NCBI GenBank assembly: GCA_958496175.1
Contig: OY292276.1
Span: 11,302,001 to 11,366,000 of the forward strand
Direction of reading: 5' to 3'
Length of the DNA stretch: 64,000 nucleotides
From: Sisyra terminalis
Taxonomy: Eukaryota; Arthropoda; Insecta; Neuroptera; Sisyridae
The position numbers were made by a program, and so were the translations under genes. A model generated the notes under the pieces. It saw nothing but the letters and a program-made list of their open reading frames with translations. It was not told where the DNA came from and made no database searches. Positions 1 to 10,317 of this stretch are shown in pieces (position 1 is the stretch's first letter; the number at the start of each line of letters is the position of its first letter).

Positions 1-840
1 GACGAATTTTCCCTTTTTCTTTCACTCCTAATTAGAACCCATGTTCAACTATCGCTTAATGGCATATCATTAAATTCCACATATGTGTGCAATTATAAAA
101 AGTTTTAACCACATATTACACAAGTGTAAAGTTAACGAGCTTTTAAGCGAACCCAGGCCAAGTGTCCCAAAGAAACGTCGTAATTAAATGATGTATTTTA
201 TAAACGTTGCCACTACCCCACAGTCTCATCCCTTAACTTCCCAACACTGCCACCCTGTTACCTACAAGATTATCCGGAAAATTTCATATTTGCGCTTTCA
301 TGGAACTGGAGTGCAACGGCAAGACGCTTTTTAGTTCGCGAATGTTAAATGAATAACATATTCATAAAGAAAACGAATTTCAAAAGATTCTCTCAATTAA
401 AATTGCATGAAATGGAATTATTTTAAAACGGAAAATATCACATATTACTGTGTAGTCGGTGGGTAGGTATAAGTACGCGCGCACACGCTTGAAATATTAA
501 AATTTTATTTGTTACTTTCTTGCTTTTCCTGTTTTCTATGGTTCCCCAGGGATCTCATTAGCATCGCTCCTACATATCCAGAGATGTATGAAAAAATTCT
601 ATATAACTTACTTTAGCCTTTGGTGTATTTTTTTTTTGTTGTTTTGTTTAGATTTTCAGTGAATTGTTTGTAAGGTAATTCTATAAGACAGGACAAGAGA
701 ATAAAACCGGGGAAATAATAGGGACTCTGAAATACATATCTCGTTAACCTTTTGCAAGAAAAATTTTAGATTTTAAAAGTTTACTTATAATTCAATGCTA
801 TAATACTGTTCAAATTTAGAGCTAGAAGTGTTAAGAGTAC
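1..840. other. Non-genic AT-rich DNA
   Basis: I see no convincing reading frame, RNA gene or transposon end here. A GCGCGCACACGC stretch near 478-489 and a T-rich run near 628-650 are simple sequence. The stretch lies upstream of the heat-shock promoter and could hold more distal control sites, but nothing specific stands out. Confidence 0.5.
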
Positions 841-910
841 AGTTAAAAACAAGAAAAATATTGTAACAGAAAAGAGTGAAGTCTGTCTCTGACTTTGTGC
901 CATGCCAGCA

Positions 911-1048
911 CGCGATTGGCTGAGTGACTTCTATCTCTCTCCCACCAATGCGAATGTACATATAGATTGTTCTGGAAACATCTAGTAGGTGGTGGAACGT
1001 TCGCGAATATTGGAGTAATTCTAGAATGTTGGGTTGCGGGTATATAAG
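911..1048 (+). promoter_or_regulatory. Heat-shock promoter (CCAAT, GAGA, HSEs, TATA)
   Basis: The order matches insect Hsp70-type promoters. There are two CCAAT boxes (ATTGG at 915-919, CCAAT at 945-949) and a CT-rich GAGA-factor-type run at 933-941. HSF sites are TTCtgGAA at 970-977, a perfect three-unit site GAAcgTTCgcGAA at 995-1007, and TTCtaGAA at 1019-1026. TATATAAG is at 1041-1048. Transcription would be expected to start about 30 bp further on, near 1071. The motifs are directly visible; that HSF drives this unit is inferred from family knowledge. No Hsp coding sequence follows. Confidence 0.85.
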
Positions 1049-1186
1049 TCAAGCCAGTTGACAGTTCTGTATTGAAGTTCTCTTTGAATTTCCGTTACAA
1101 CAAAGCGCTTTTTAGTGTGATTTGAATTAAAAATGATTATTGCCATTTAAGTGATTGTTTTGACAAGTGTGATTGTGTTAAAAAAA

Positions 1187-1366
1187 ATGTATACAAGTGG
1201 AATAAAAAAAATGGTTGTTAAGTATGAAAGTAATTATTTATTTCCAAAAGAAATTAAAAGAACGAATAAACGCCATCACAATGCAGTTTTGAGACAATAT
1301 ATAACATATATTCCAAATTTTTTGAAGGAAATCGTACAATTTTGTTTAAAGGTTTTCCAACTCTGA
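1187..1366 (+). CDS. Possible 59-aa ORF in heat-shock transcript
   Basis: The transcript predicted from the upstream heat-shock promoter (start near 1071) has a leader resembling insect heat-shock 5'UTRs and a 5-codon upstream ORF at 1132-1149. The longest ATG frame then gives a basic 59-residue product starting MYTSGIKK and ending KVFQL. I recognise no domain, signal peptide or homologue. An AATAAA lies at 1542-1547, so the whole unit would be only about 0.5 kb. Because of the short length and poor start contexts, a non-coding heat-inducible RNA (as with Drosophila hsr-omega) is at least as likely as a peptide gene. It could also be a promoter duplicate that lost its Hsp coding region. Confidence 0.25.
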   Translation: MYTSGIKKMVVKYESNYLFPKEIKRTNKRHHNAVLRQYITYIPNFLKEIVQFCLKVFQL

Positions 1367-1550
1367 AAGGTTAATACATTTGCTCTTCATCATCTGTGCA
1401 TGCATATCGATGGTACCCAATTTTTATTGAAGGGACTTTTGTAACGTTATCTTAATGTTTTTAGCTGCTTTCCAAAATGAATTTAATTACTTTAATATTT
1501 TAATTGCATTCGATTTTATATGTACCAATCCGAAATATACAAATAAATAT

Positions 1551-2621
1551 TAGGGTGTCCGTTATTTCCCAAATTGATTTTTTTACAGCCATCGCCCCCT
1601 GAATTTTTAGTTTAAGTTATAAAAAAATTATCCAATACAATTAAGCTCTTAATTTATTGATGAAACCGTGCCGGAATCATATTAGTTTTAACATTTAAAT
1701 AACATGGGATTATTTGACTTTTTACTTTTAATTTTTTTTCTCAGAAACAAATGAATGGAAAGATTTAAGATAAAATTATTCTAACGTAAAATTTAACGTT
1801 CTACAAAAAAGGACTCTTATGAATTTTCGATTTAATCACTCCATTAAAAGTTATTCAACATTTCACTTGTGCCTAATAAAAATCTTGCAATATTTTCAAC
1901 TTTTTGCTCATTTTTAAATTTTTAACTATAAAATCATTGGGAGAGAAGAAAAAAATTATTATCATTTGAGCGCCGGTGATTATTTGTGTTAATTTTATGG
2001 CTTGAACAGAAAATTAAACAAACAAAAAATCATTTTTTGACAATTAAAACAGGTGACATAAGATCCGAATTTGCTATAGATGTGAAATTCAATTTATCCA
2101 GGATAAATCTTCGTACTTTAATCAATATTTTGTATCTACGAAGTGAATTTCATACTAATTAATGAGACTATTGACAAAAGTTCAATTAAAATTCGAATTT
2201 TTATCATTTCATCTGACGCCATCTATGAGAAATTTCTTAGAACTTGTAGTCAACAAATTAAATGTTGAATAAATTACAAAACACAAATTAAATAAATTAA
2301 TTCAAGTTAAATGTTGAATAACTTTTAATGGAGTGATTTGATCGAAAATTCATTAGAGACCTTTTTTGTAGAGTGTTAAATTTTACGTCAGAATATTTTC
2401 ACCTTAAATCTTTTCATATATTTGTTTCTAAGAAAAAAATTAAAAGTAAAAAGTCAAATAATCCCATGTTATTTAAATGGTAAAAGTAACATGATTCCGG
2501 CACGGTTTAATCAAGAAATTAAGAGCTTAATTGTATTGGATATTTTTTTTTATATCTTAAACTAAAAATTCCGGGGGCGATCGCTGTAAAAAAATCAATT
2601 TGGAAAATAACGAACACCCTA
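1551..2621. mobile_element. hAT-type foldback element, family A copy 1
   Basis: The element begins TAGGGTGTCCGTTATTTCCC and ends with its inverted complement. Arms of roughly 320 bp flank a spacer of about 430 bp. The 8-bp sequence ATAAATAT at 1543-1550 is repeated exactly at 2622-2629, which is the target duplication length of hAT transposons. There is no transposase; it is a non-autonomous long-TIR element. A sister copy is at 13748-14820. It inserted on the polyA signal of the heat-shock unit. Each arm carries the motif TCTACAAAAAAGG or its complement. Confidence 0.9.
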
Positions 2622-2629
2622 ATAAATAT

Positions 2630-3030
2630 ATACAGAGGTGTGAAAATTATTAGACTGAAGACAACTCAAGAGAAAAAAAGGCACAATTTTGTTTTTAAAT
2701 ATCATAAATTTAAAAATTACAATTATTTCACTAATCTTATATTTTGTGTGGTATCCTTTATTGTTGATAATTTATTTTTCTTATCCTGGCATGCTCTATA
2801 CAGTTTTTTTCATTTATATTTTATTATGATGCCAAATCTTAATAAGTTCGGTAATCAGATCCACCCGTGTTGTAATAGTTTTTGTAATTTTTTTAGCTTT
2901 TTCTTCACAATGGCCCAAAATTTTTTTATGGAATTAGCATCAGGACTATTTCCCGGCCAAGAAGGCACATTAATGTTAGAATTTTTGAGGAAATCCATAA
3001 CTTTTTTGGCTTTTTGGCTTTATGTACTCC
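2630..3030 (-). pseudogene. Tc1-like transposase remnant (C-terminal end)
   Basis: Read on the minus strand, the DNA encodes a stretch like WPGNSPDANSIKKFWAIVKK, which matches the Tc1 family WPGNSPDLNPIEN.W block around the last catalytic acidic residue. Here the IEN has become IKK, so the final catalytic glutamate is lost. Several stops follow. The terminal repeat TACAGAGGTGTGAAAATTAT near 2630 marks the end next to the TA target. Only the last part of the gene and one end remain. The 131-codon frame visible on the plus strand is a shadow of this gene. Confidence 0.7.
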
Positions 3031-3288
3031 TATAGTTAAACTCAGGAAAGTGCAATCCCGATTTTTGGAAATCGAATTGAAAATAGATACAAAGCAACTA
3101 AATTTTTATTTTTTTAAAATTAACCCTTACTTAATTTGGAAATTATTAAATTAAATAAGAATTTTTTTTTCAAGGGAAAAAATATTTTGGATTTCTCGAA
3201 TTAAAAAATAGTATACAGATAATTCATAAGTCCCTACATGAAGAAGCAATATGGGGAATATTTTAATTTCAATCATTCATTAAACCTA

Positions 3289-3350
3289 ATGGTGGCCGAG
3301 TGGTCAAGGGAGCCGCTCCAAAACTGGTAGATGTAGGGTTTGAATCGAAC
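3289..3350 (+). pseudogene. tRNA-like sequence (tRNA pseudogene or SINE head)
   Basis: GTGGCCGAGTGGTCAAGG resembles the A box of Ser/Leu tRNAs and GGGTTTGAATCG resembles a B box about 37 bp later. The stems do not close properly and no clear anticodon arm is visible. It is probably a degenerate tRNA gene or the head of a tRNA-derived SINE. Confidence 0.45.
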
Positions 3351-3360
3351 AAATATTCGA

Positions 3361-4595
3361 TATTTCTCGACTTACAAATTTTTATTAACGCTAGAGTCAG
3401 TAAAGACCTTAATTATTATGTAGTAGTCATATTACTTCTATTGTGTTATTGTATTTTAATGCCACACTGACGAAGTCGACGGTATCGATTATTGTTTTAT
3501 AAAGCTACTGATTGATTTAAATTAATTAAAAAAACAGTTGACTGTCATAAAATATGAGACATTTCACGCATTTCATACCAACAAATGCCAGATTCACAAT
3601 TAATAATTAATGCTGGAATCAGCTTATGATGAAATAATTTCAAGCTTCATAAAAAGCTCGAAAGCACATCATTTTTAATTCAAACAGCGAAAGCTTCAAT
3701 CATTATAATGTTATTTAATTTTAACTCTCATCGGATTTCCACCTAATGTACATAGATTCATATTTAATGACAATTTTTAATAGTGGAAAAAATGTAATAG
3801 AACTTTTCTCGGCAAACTTGTCGATGACGTACATCTCTCCACGAGTAATGATGTAACTAATAATTCATATTGGTAGAGGGGGGAAAGTGGGATAAAGGAG
3901 GGGGGGGTGATTTGCGATTCTATTCGAAACATCGAACGCCCTGTTTCAATGGGTTTCGTTGTGTAAAATTTATAATGTACAATTGTGTGAAATGGGGTTG
4001 AATGGAGCTTGGGGAGTTTGGGGAAAACATTAGAGAAACTTTGTCGGCGTGCATTTAGCGTGCGGTGAGGGGGGCAATGTAATTCCCAGTCGCACTCTTG
4101 TCAACCAGATACCAAACACATAGTAATCGCTTTTAGATATTTATCAAATATCGATTATGGCGATAAAATCATTAGACATTATTGTTCCGTTTTTATATGT
4201 TTGTTGTTTCGTACGGATTTCAAGCACTGGTTTTAGCGCTGCATCACGAGCTTTTTACGACTGCAAGATTTAAGCTCGTAAAGCTTTTAAACTATTTGAT
4301 ATCACCTCTATGATTAATAGTTTCGAGTTGCGAGCTTATTTTGCAAAACACTATAAATTATGAACAAGGGTGAGTGTTGCAGTTGAGTGACAAGTCAATA
4401 GATGTCCACAAAATGTGGAATTTATTGGAATAAAATGAAAATGGATTTACATTTCATTGCAACTTTATATCGGGAACTTTTCATTTTACTTAGAAAAGTA
4501 ACTTTTCTCTTACGATCTTGTGACTTCGTATTTCTCCTTTGTGATCTATTTAGAAGATATTCGGGGAACAAAAGTTTTAAGGAGTTAGAAAGAAT
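3361..4595. other. Non-genic DNA with G-rich tract
   Basis: No supportable gene. A purine/G-rich run occurs at about 3877-3909. The 66-codon frame at 4402-4602 has no recognisable domain and I treat it as chance. Confidence 0.5.
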
Positions 4596-4774
4596 AACGT
4601 AACTAGGATTAAATCGTTATGAAATCTCGGGTCCACCAAAAAATTATTACAGTTTTTGGTAAAAGGAGCTTTTTTTTCCTCGTTGTTTTAATTCGCAATC
4701 TGTACCAGAACAATAAGCGACTGTGATGAACATATGGCCGGATAAAGAATACCTTTATAGGGTATCCCTTATAC
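4596..4774 (+). repeat. Diverged repeat unit, copy 1 (occupied site)
   Basis: About 180 bp including ACCAAAAAATTATTACAGTT and GGTATCCCTTATAC matches 8881-9072. The hAT element that follows interrupts this copy, while the copy at 8881-9072 carries the uninterrupted junction. Its nature is unknown; the second copy directly follows a Jockey tail, so it could be part of a larger repeat. Confidence 0.75.
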
Positions 4775-5607
4775 CAGGGGTTCTCAAAGTGTGCGCCGTA
4801 GAAGGTAAGGAGGGGCGCCGCGAGTCGATCCTCTATCATTATCTGAAATGATCCGAAACCACAAATATTCGCGGGTACCAATAAAGCTGGCTCTTTGGCT
4901 AAATGGCTCTTTTCGCGGAACACCTATCGAAGCTCACAGAATGGTTTTCGAAGTACTTTGCAGATGATGAGGTCGAAAAATTTGCGGGGATCCGAGATCC
5001 TTTTCGTGCACAAGCTCCCCCAGGATTCCCAACACAAGAGCAAGAGAGTCGCATTGAACTCTCCTGCGACAATAGTCTCAAAACTAGATTCACCAGTTTC
5101 GATTTGGTGGAGTTTTGGATATCGATTCAAAATGAATATCCAAATTTAGCTTCGAAAGCTTTAAAAATTTTCATACCGTTTGCCACATCATATTTATGTG
5201 AAGCTGGATTTTCAGCTGTAGCTGTAATCAAGAACAAATATCGATCAAAGATCAATGTGGAGCAAGAAATGAGAGTAGCAGTCTCAAGTCTTATTCCCCG
5301 CTTTGAAAAACTGTGCGGAAATCGTCAAGCTCACCCGTCACATTGATCTGACTGAATAACTATTATATCGTATTTTATTTTTTTCTAAATTCTTGTAAAT
5401 ATAATAAAACTCACTGTCATATTGTGGATGTTTTAATTTTTGTGCCTCTTTACCTAACTACTATTATTATAGGTACATATTACTTTCGACTATATATATA
5501 TATATATATATAGTCTCCATATCCAAATAGCTTACTAAAGTAGGGCGCCGTGACAAAATACTAACCTTGTAAATGCGCCGCGGGCTCAAAAAGATTGAGA
5601 ACCCCTG
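4775..5607 (+). mobile_element. hAT element, Charlie/ZBED-like, internally deleted
   Basis: The termini are CAGGGGTTCTCAA and TTGAGAACCCCTG, and the target duplication CCTTATAC occurs at 4767-4774 and 5608-5615. Within it, 4903-5345 is one open frame of 147 codons coding for the C-terminal end of a hAT transposase. It includes the dimerisation (hATC) signature LASKALKIFIPFATSYLCEA followed by GFSAVAVIKNKYRS and ending in QAHPSH. This C terminus resembles the transposon-derived FAM200/ZBED5-type proteins. The zinc finger and most of the catalytic domain are missing, so it is a deletion derivative. An AT dinucleotide run lies near 5492-5512. Confidence 0.9.
4903..5346 (+). pseudogene. hAT transposase C-terminal fragment
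   Basis: The open frame codes for 147 residues homologous to the end of hAT transposases, from the HLSKLTEWFSKYF region through the IRDPF motif to the hATC dimerisation block (CEAGFSAV...KYRSKINVE...MRVAVSS). Intact proteins of this group are normally 500-700 residues and need an N-terminal BED finger plus an RNase H-like core, which are absent. The first ATG falls within the coding homology, so this is a truncated fragment. The frame has no stop codon, which suggests a fairly young insertion. The overlapping minus and other-frame ORFs are shadows. Confidence 0.8.
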
Positions 5608-5713
5608 CCTTATACTTCTTTTCGCAATGGTAGCTCCAAAAATGATATGCATTGCAGTCTAATCACTTCTTCACTGTTGTCTAAGAGCAGTCTACACATT
5701 TTTTTCATTTAAA

Positions 5714-5870
5714 CCGGTGGTTCCCAAAGTGGTCCCTACGGACCTTCAGGGATCCCCGGGATCATTCAGGGGGTCCGCGGAAAATCAAATTGATTAAGGG
5801 ATCCCTGAACATCGTCAGGGGGCCCGCGCAAAGTTGGTAACAATAATATTGTTCGTATCGCTTATATGAC
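5714..5870 (+). mobile_element. hAT terminal fragment
   Basis: CCGGTGGTTCCCAAAGTGG followed by CGGACCTTCAGGGATCCCCG is typical of a hAT terminus with its sub-terminal G/C-rich repeats. Only one end is present; the Jockey fragment starts right after it. Confidence 0.6.
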
Positions 5871-5889
5871 CAATTTATATTCCCATTAG

Positions 5890-7325
5890 AACTCCCAGTG
5901 AAAGTTTTTCGTCCATCCGAAATAAAATCCCTACTCAATAATTCCTCTTTGAAAAAATATCCTGGGTATGATCTTTTAACTGCAGAAATTTTTCACCACT
6001 TTCCCGGAAAATCAATTGTCCATTTAACGATTTACAATGCAATTCTTCGCACTTTCCAGCCCAATGGAAATACTCTATTATCATCCTCATTCCTAAACCC
6101 AACAAACCTATACCGAACCCATCATCTTACAGACCCATAAGTTTGCTCCCATTATTTTCAAAAATCCTTGAAAAACTCCTTAAAAGAATAATTCCTTATC
6201 TTGAAAGTAAAATATCATTTTTCTCACCAATTTGGTTTCAATCTTCATCATTGTAAAACTCAACAATGCTTCAGAGTTGTGGATGAAATATCATCAACCC
6301 TCGAAAACAAATTTTTTTGCCAAGGAACATTTCTGGATGTTGCACAGGCTTTCGAATAGAATATGGTATCCAGGACTGTTATATAAGCTCAAAAAAATTC
6401 TTCCTACTCAATACTACCTTATCCTCAAGTCCTACCCCTTCAACAAATGTTTTAGAGTGAGGTGCAACAATGAATTCTCTCCACTAAAAAAAATTCAAGC
6501 TGGTGTTCCTCAAGGTACCATATTGGGGCCAGTACTTTACTGTATTTACACTGCAAATATTCCTACACATCTTAAGACTATATAAACAATCTATGCTGAT
6601 GATACAGCAATCCTTTCCTCGAATCCCAACCCCCTTCAAGCTACAAAAAATTTGCAACAGCACCTTGACCTTCTGACAGTATGGAACCAAAAATGGAAAA
6701 TAAAAATAAACAAAGAAAAATAAACAAAGAAAAATAAACAAAGAAAAATGTGTAAATGTCACATTCACCCTCCATAAAAAAATGTGTCCACCATTATATC
6801 TCGAAAACGAAATCTTAAAAGAATCATCAGAAATTCGCTATCCAGGGTTCTACTTGGATAGCCATTTCACTTGGAATTCAAACACCAAACTGAAAAGACA
6901 GGAACTTAACAGATGTTACGGACTTTTATGTGGACTACTAGGACCCAAATATACAATTATTATGCACAATAAAGTGATTTTATACAAAACAATGTTACGA
7001 CCTATCTGGACATATGCAGCAGAATTGTGGGGTTCCACTAAATCTTCCAATATACAACGAATCTAATCCTTTCAATCCAAATGTCTCCGAAGAATCCTCA
7101 ACGCTCCCTATTATGTTCAAAATAAAATAATTCAAAGAGACCTAAGTATTCCCTATGTGGCTGAACTTGTATCCATACATTTCAAAAATTTCATGAAAAA
7201 TTACACTACCATACAAACCCAGAAGTGCAAACGTTAGCATCATTAAAACACCCAAAAAACCCTCCACGTCGATTGAAAAGGCGATGGCCAAGAGATCATC
7301 TTATTAATTCGTAAAGAGTTTAAAG
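5890..7325 (+). mobile_element. Jockey-clade LINE, degenerate copy 1
   Basis: Broken frames follow a Jockey-type reverse transcriptase from the finger region (FRPSEIKSLLNN..., PGYDLLTAEI, then SYRPISLLPLFSKILEKLLK) through the palm (TFLDVAQAF, AGVPQGTILGPVLYCIYTAN, YADDTAIL) to the C-terminal YPGFYLDSHFTW and RPIWTYAAELWG blocks. There are several frameshifts and stops, for example just after QAFE near 6357. The endonuclease and ORF1 are absent, as expected for 5'-truncated LINEs. It is a close paralogue of the copy immediately downstream. Confidence 0.85.
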
Positions 7326-7535
7326 TTTGAAGAGTTTTCAGGAAAGACTACTTTTTATTTTAACGGGGAAATCATTTTTAGTGATTATTATTACCGGTAG
7401 GGTACGCTAGTTTAAAGTAAATAGTTTCCGAGATATGTGAGATCAAACATAACGTGGAATCAGATTAACCCTATGCATTCGATTAAGGGTTGAAGAATCT
7501 GGATTGCATTTCTATTTTCTATACCGGACCCATCA

Positions 7536-8878
7536 TCTTACAGATCAATAAGTTTGCTCCCATTATTTTGAAAAATCCTTGAAAAAACCCTTCTTAAAAG
7601 AATAATTCCTTATTTTGTAGATAAAAACATCATTCATTCTCACCAATTTGGTTTCAGGCCTCATCATTGTACAACTCAACAATGCTTCAGAGTTGTGGAT
7701 GAAATATCATCAGCCCTCGAAAACAAATATTTTTGCCAAGGAATATTTTTGGATGTTGCACAGGCTTTCGATAGAGTGTGACATCCAGGACTGTTATATA
7801 AGCTCAAAAAAGTTCTTCCCACTCAATACTACCTTATCCTCAAGTCCTACATCTCCAACAGATGTTTTAGAGTGAGGTGCAACAATGAATTCTCTCCACT
7901 AAAACAAATTCAAGCTGGTGTTCCTCAAGGTACCATATTTGGGCCAGTACTTTACTGTATTTACACTGCAAATATTCCTACACATCTAACGACCATATTA
8001 ACAATCTATGCTGATGATACAGCAATCCTTTCCTCGAATCCCAACCCCCTTCAAGCTACAAAAAATTTGCAACAGCACCTTGACCTTCTGGCAGTATAGA
8101 GCCAAAAATGGAAAATAAAAATAAACAAAGAAAAATGTGAAAATGTCACATTCACCCTCTATAAAAAAATTTGCCCACCATTATTCCTCGAAAAGGAAAT
8201 CTTAGAAAAATCATCAGAAATTTGCTGTCTAGGGTTCTACTTGGATAGACATCTTGCTTGGAATCCACACACCAGACTAAAAAGATAGGAACTTAACAGA
8301 TGTTATGGACTTTTATGTGGACCCAAATGTACAATTAGTATGCACAATAAAGTGTGATAAAGTGACTTTATACAAAGCATTGTTACGACCTATCTGGACA
8401 TATGGAGAAGAATTGTGGGGTTCCACTAAATCTTCCAATATACAACAAATCCAATCCTTTCAATTCAAATATCTCCGAAGAATTCTCAACACTCCCTATT
8501 ATGTTCAAAATAAAATAATTCATAGAGACCTAAGTATTCCCTATGTGGCTGAACTTGTATCCATATTCCATACATTTCAAAAATTTCATGAAAAATTACA
8601 ATACCCTACAAACCCAGAAGTGCAAATGTTACCATCATTACAACATCCAAAAAACCCTCCACATCGATTGAAAGGGATGGCCAAAGATCATCTTATTAAT
8701 TTGTAAAGAGTTTCAATAATGATTGGTGCCTCCATCAACTCCTCAAACCTGATGGCTTTGACTTGAAATTCTTTTCGAGTTAAAGTTCCTTTTATTTTTA
8801 TTTACAAATTATTAATTTTGCTAATTTTTTGTTTATTTATTGTACAGCAAATTTATATTTTATAATAATAATAATAAA
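7536..8878 (+). mobile_element. Jockey-clade LINE, degenerate copy 2
   Basis: It starts within the RT finger block (PSSYRSISLLPLF) and runs through FGFRPHHCTTQQCFRVVDEI, FLDVAQAFDRV, AGVPQGTIFGPVLYCIYTAN, the catalytic IYADDTAIL near 7997-8023, LGFYLDRHLAWN and RPIWTYGEELWGSTK, followed by a 3' tail ending in (TAA)n near 8863-8877. Two Trp codons have turned into stops (in DRVWHPG and at the end of the YADD module) and there are indels. It lies in the same orientation as copy 1 with about 210 bp between them. Confidence 0.87.
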
Positions 8879-8880
8879 AC

Positions 8881-9072
8881 AAGGACTGCATCGTTATGCA
8901 ACTCTGGTCATTGAATTAGAACCACCAAAAAATTGTTGTAGTTTTTGGTAAAAAGAGCTTTTTTTCCTCTTTGTTTAAATTCGCAATCTTTCCTACAACA
9001 ATAAGCAAATGTGATGAACGTATGGACAGGTTAGGTACCTACACCTTTATAAGGTATCCCTTATACTACTTT
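8881..9072 (+). repeat. Diverged repeat unit, copy 2 (empty hAT site)
   Basis: It is homologous to 4596-4774 and continues without interruption across GGTATCCCTTATACTACTTT. The single CCTTATAC here corresponds to the duplicated CCTTATAC around the hAT element, so this is a natural pre-insertion allele of that site. Confidence 0.75.
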
Positions 9073-9990
9073 TCGAAATTTCAATTAAAATAGAGACAGA
9101 TTTTCATCTTTTTCTTCATTATTGACGAAAAATTTTCTTGCAACAGTGGCGCTACTATTACGAAAACGTGGGACTCCAAACTAATGAAATTATTGTCGCA
9201 AAAAGTTTTAGAGCCAACCGCGAACCACTAGCGACCATTTTTATTAAATCATATCAAAGGAAATTCATGGAAAATAAATGCAAAGTTAGGAGTTTCAAAG
9301 TCGTTTCTGTCGCCGCATATTGAAAACATAAAAACATATTTTTCCGTTTCCTCCCTCCGTCTTGCACATGAATAATAGCGGTAAGACATTTTCATTTTCC
9401 AAAGTGTAAAGACTTTTTGTTGCGAGGACAATGACCTGCAATGGGAAATTTATTATCGAGTCTTCGGTAAGTACGTAGATAGGGAAAAGCAATTTGAATA
9501 TTTTCCATTCTATAAATCATCAATGTAATCATACTTTCTTTTTTTTTCGGGAAATGTAAATCATATTTCTGACGTCTGAATGAATTAAAAAGTTTCAATA
9601 AAACTAGCAGATATTTGTAAACATAAGCGTGAAATGAAAACGTTTTTCCGCGATGAGAAAAGCCCGACGATTTTTCAATATTTAAATTTTTCATCAAAAC
9701 TTCAAATGGTAAACTTTATCGCAAATATTGGACCGGTTCAAAGCCCGAATACGACGTATTCAATTGGAAACTAAAGGGAAAATTCAGCGCAAAAAGCTAG
9801 GAAAATATTGCAAAGTTTTGCGAATGTATGTATATGTTGGGTTTTATGAAGCTTTTATGCAATTTAGCAAAAATATCGACGCCAAGAAAATAGAGCGACG
9901 CCAACGCTTGATTTTGCGCTTTCTCAATGTAAAATTTCAGTGAACCAGAGTTTCCCAAAATGGGGAAGTACAATGAAGCTTTGACGTTAA
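9073..9990. other. Non-genic region with unsupported small ORFs
   Basis: Overlapping frames of 60-101 codons occur on both strands (for example 9728-9943 plus, a basic 71-codon frame). None has a recognisable domain, splice context or codon pattern, and opposite-strand frames overlap, so I do not call them genes. Confidence 0.5.
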
Positions 9991-9996
9991 TATATG

Positions 9997-10215
9997 ACTC
10001 GTTTATTTTGAAAGTGGCGTAAGTCCATTTCAAGGACGGTCTATAAGGTGATTCTTCTTCTTGTAACTTGAACTGATTTCATTATAGTTGTTAACAAAAA
10101 CGCTAATTATTCCCTCTTTCTTAGTATCTTATGTTCCTATGGTTAAAAATGATAACACTATAGGGATTGTTCTTGAAATGGACTTAACTCACTTTCAAAA
10201 TAAACGTTTCATATC
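9997..10215. repeat. Short foldback element
   Basis: The left arm near 9997-10037 (CGTTTATTTTGAAAGTGGCG then AGTCCATTTCAAGGAC) is matched inverted near 10166-10210 (TTCTTGAAATGGACTTAACTC then CTTTCAAAATAAACG). The arms are about 45 bp with a 130-bp loop. No target duplication was resolved. Confidence 0.65.
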
Positions 10216-10317
10216 TTTAAAATTGCTTCAATAATCGGAGACAATTCAAAAAGCAAGAATAATACCAACATCGAGGGATACCGTCTGGTGTTATAGCTGC
10301 ATTATTATCTCCGTTCA

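Noticed and set aside
843..1052. 69-codon minus-strand frame across the heat-shock promoter
   Set aside because: It overlaps the HSE/TATA cluster in antisense; no domain or promoter for it.
2640..3035. 131-codon plus-strand frame rich in Phe
   Set aside because: The opposite strand encodes a Tc1 transposase remnant (WPGNSPD block); the frame is its shadow.
3289..3350. Functional tRNA-Ser or tRNA-Leu
   Set aside because: A and B boxes are recognisable but acceptor and anticodon stems do not pair and no T run follows.
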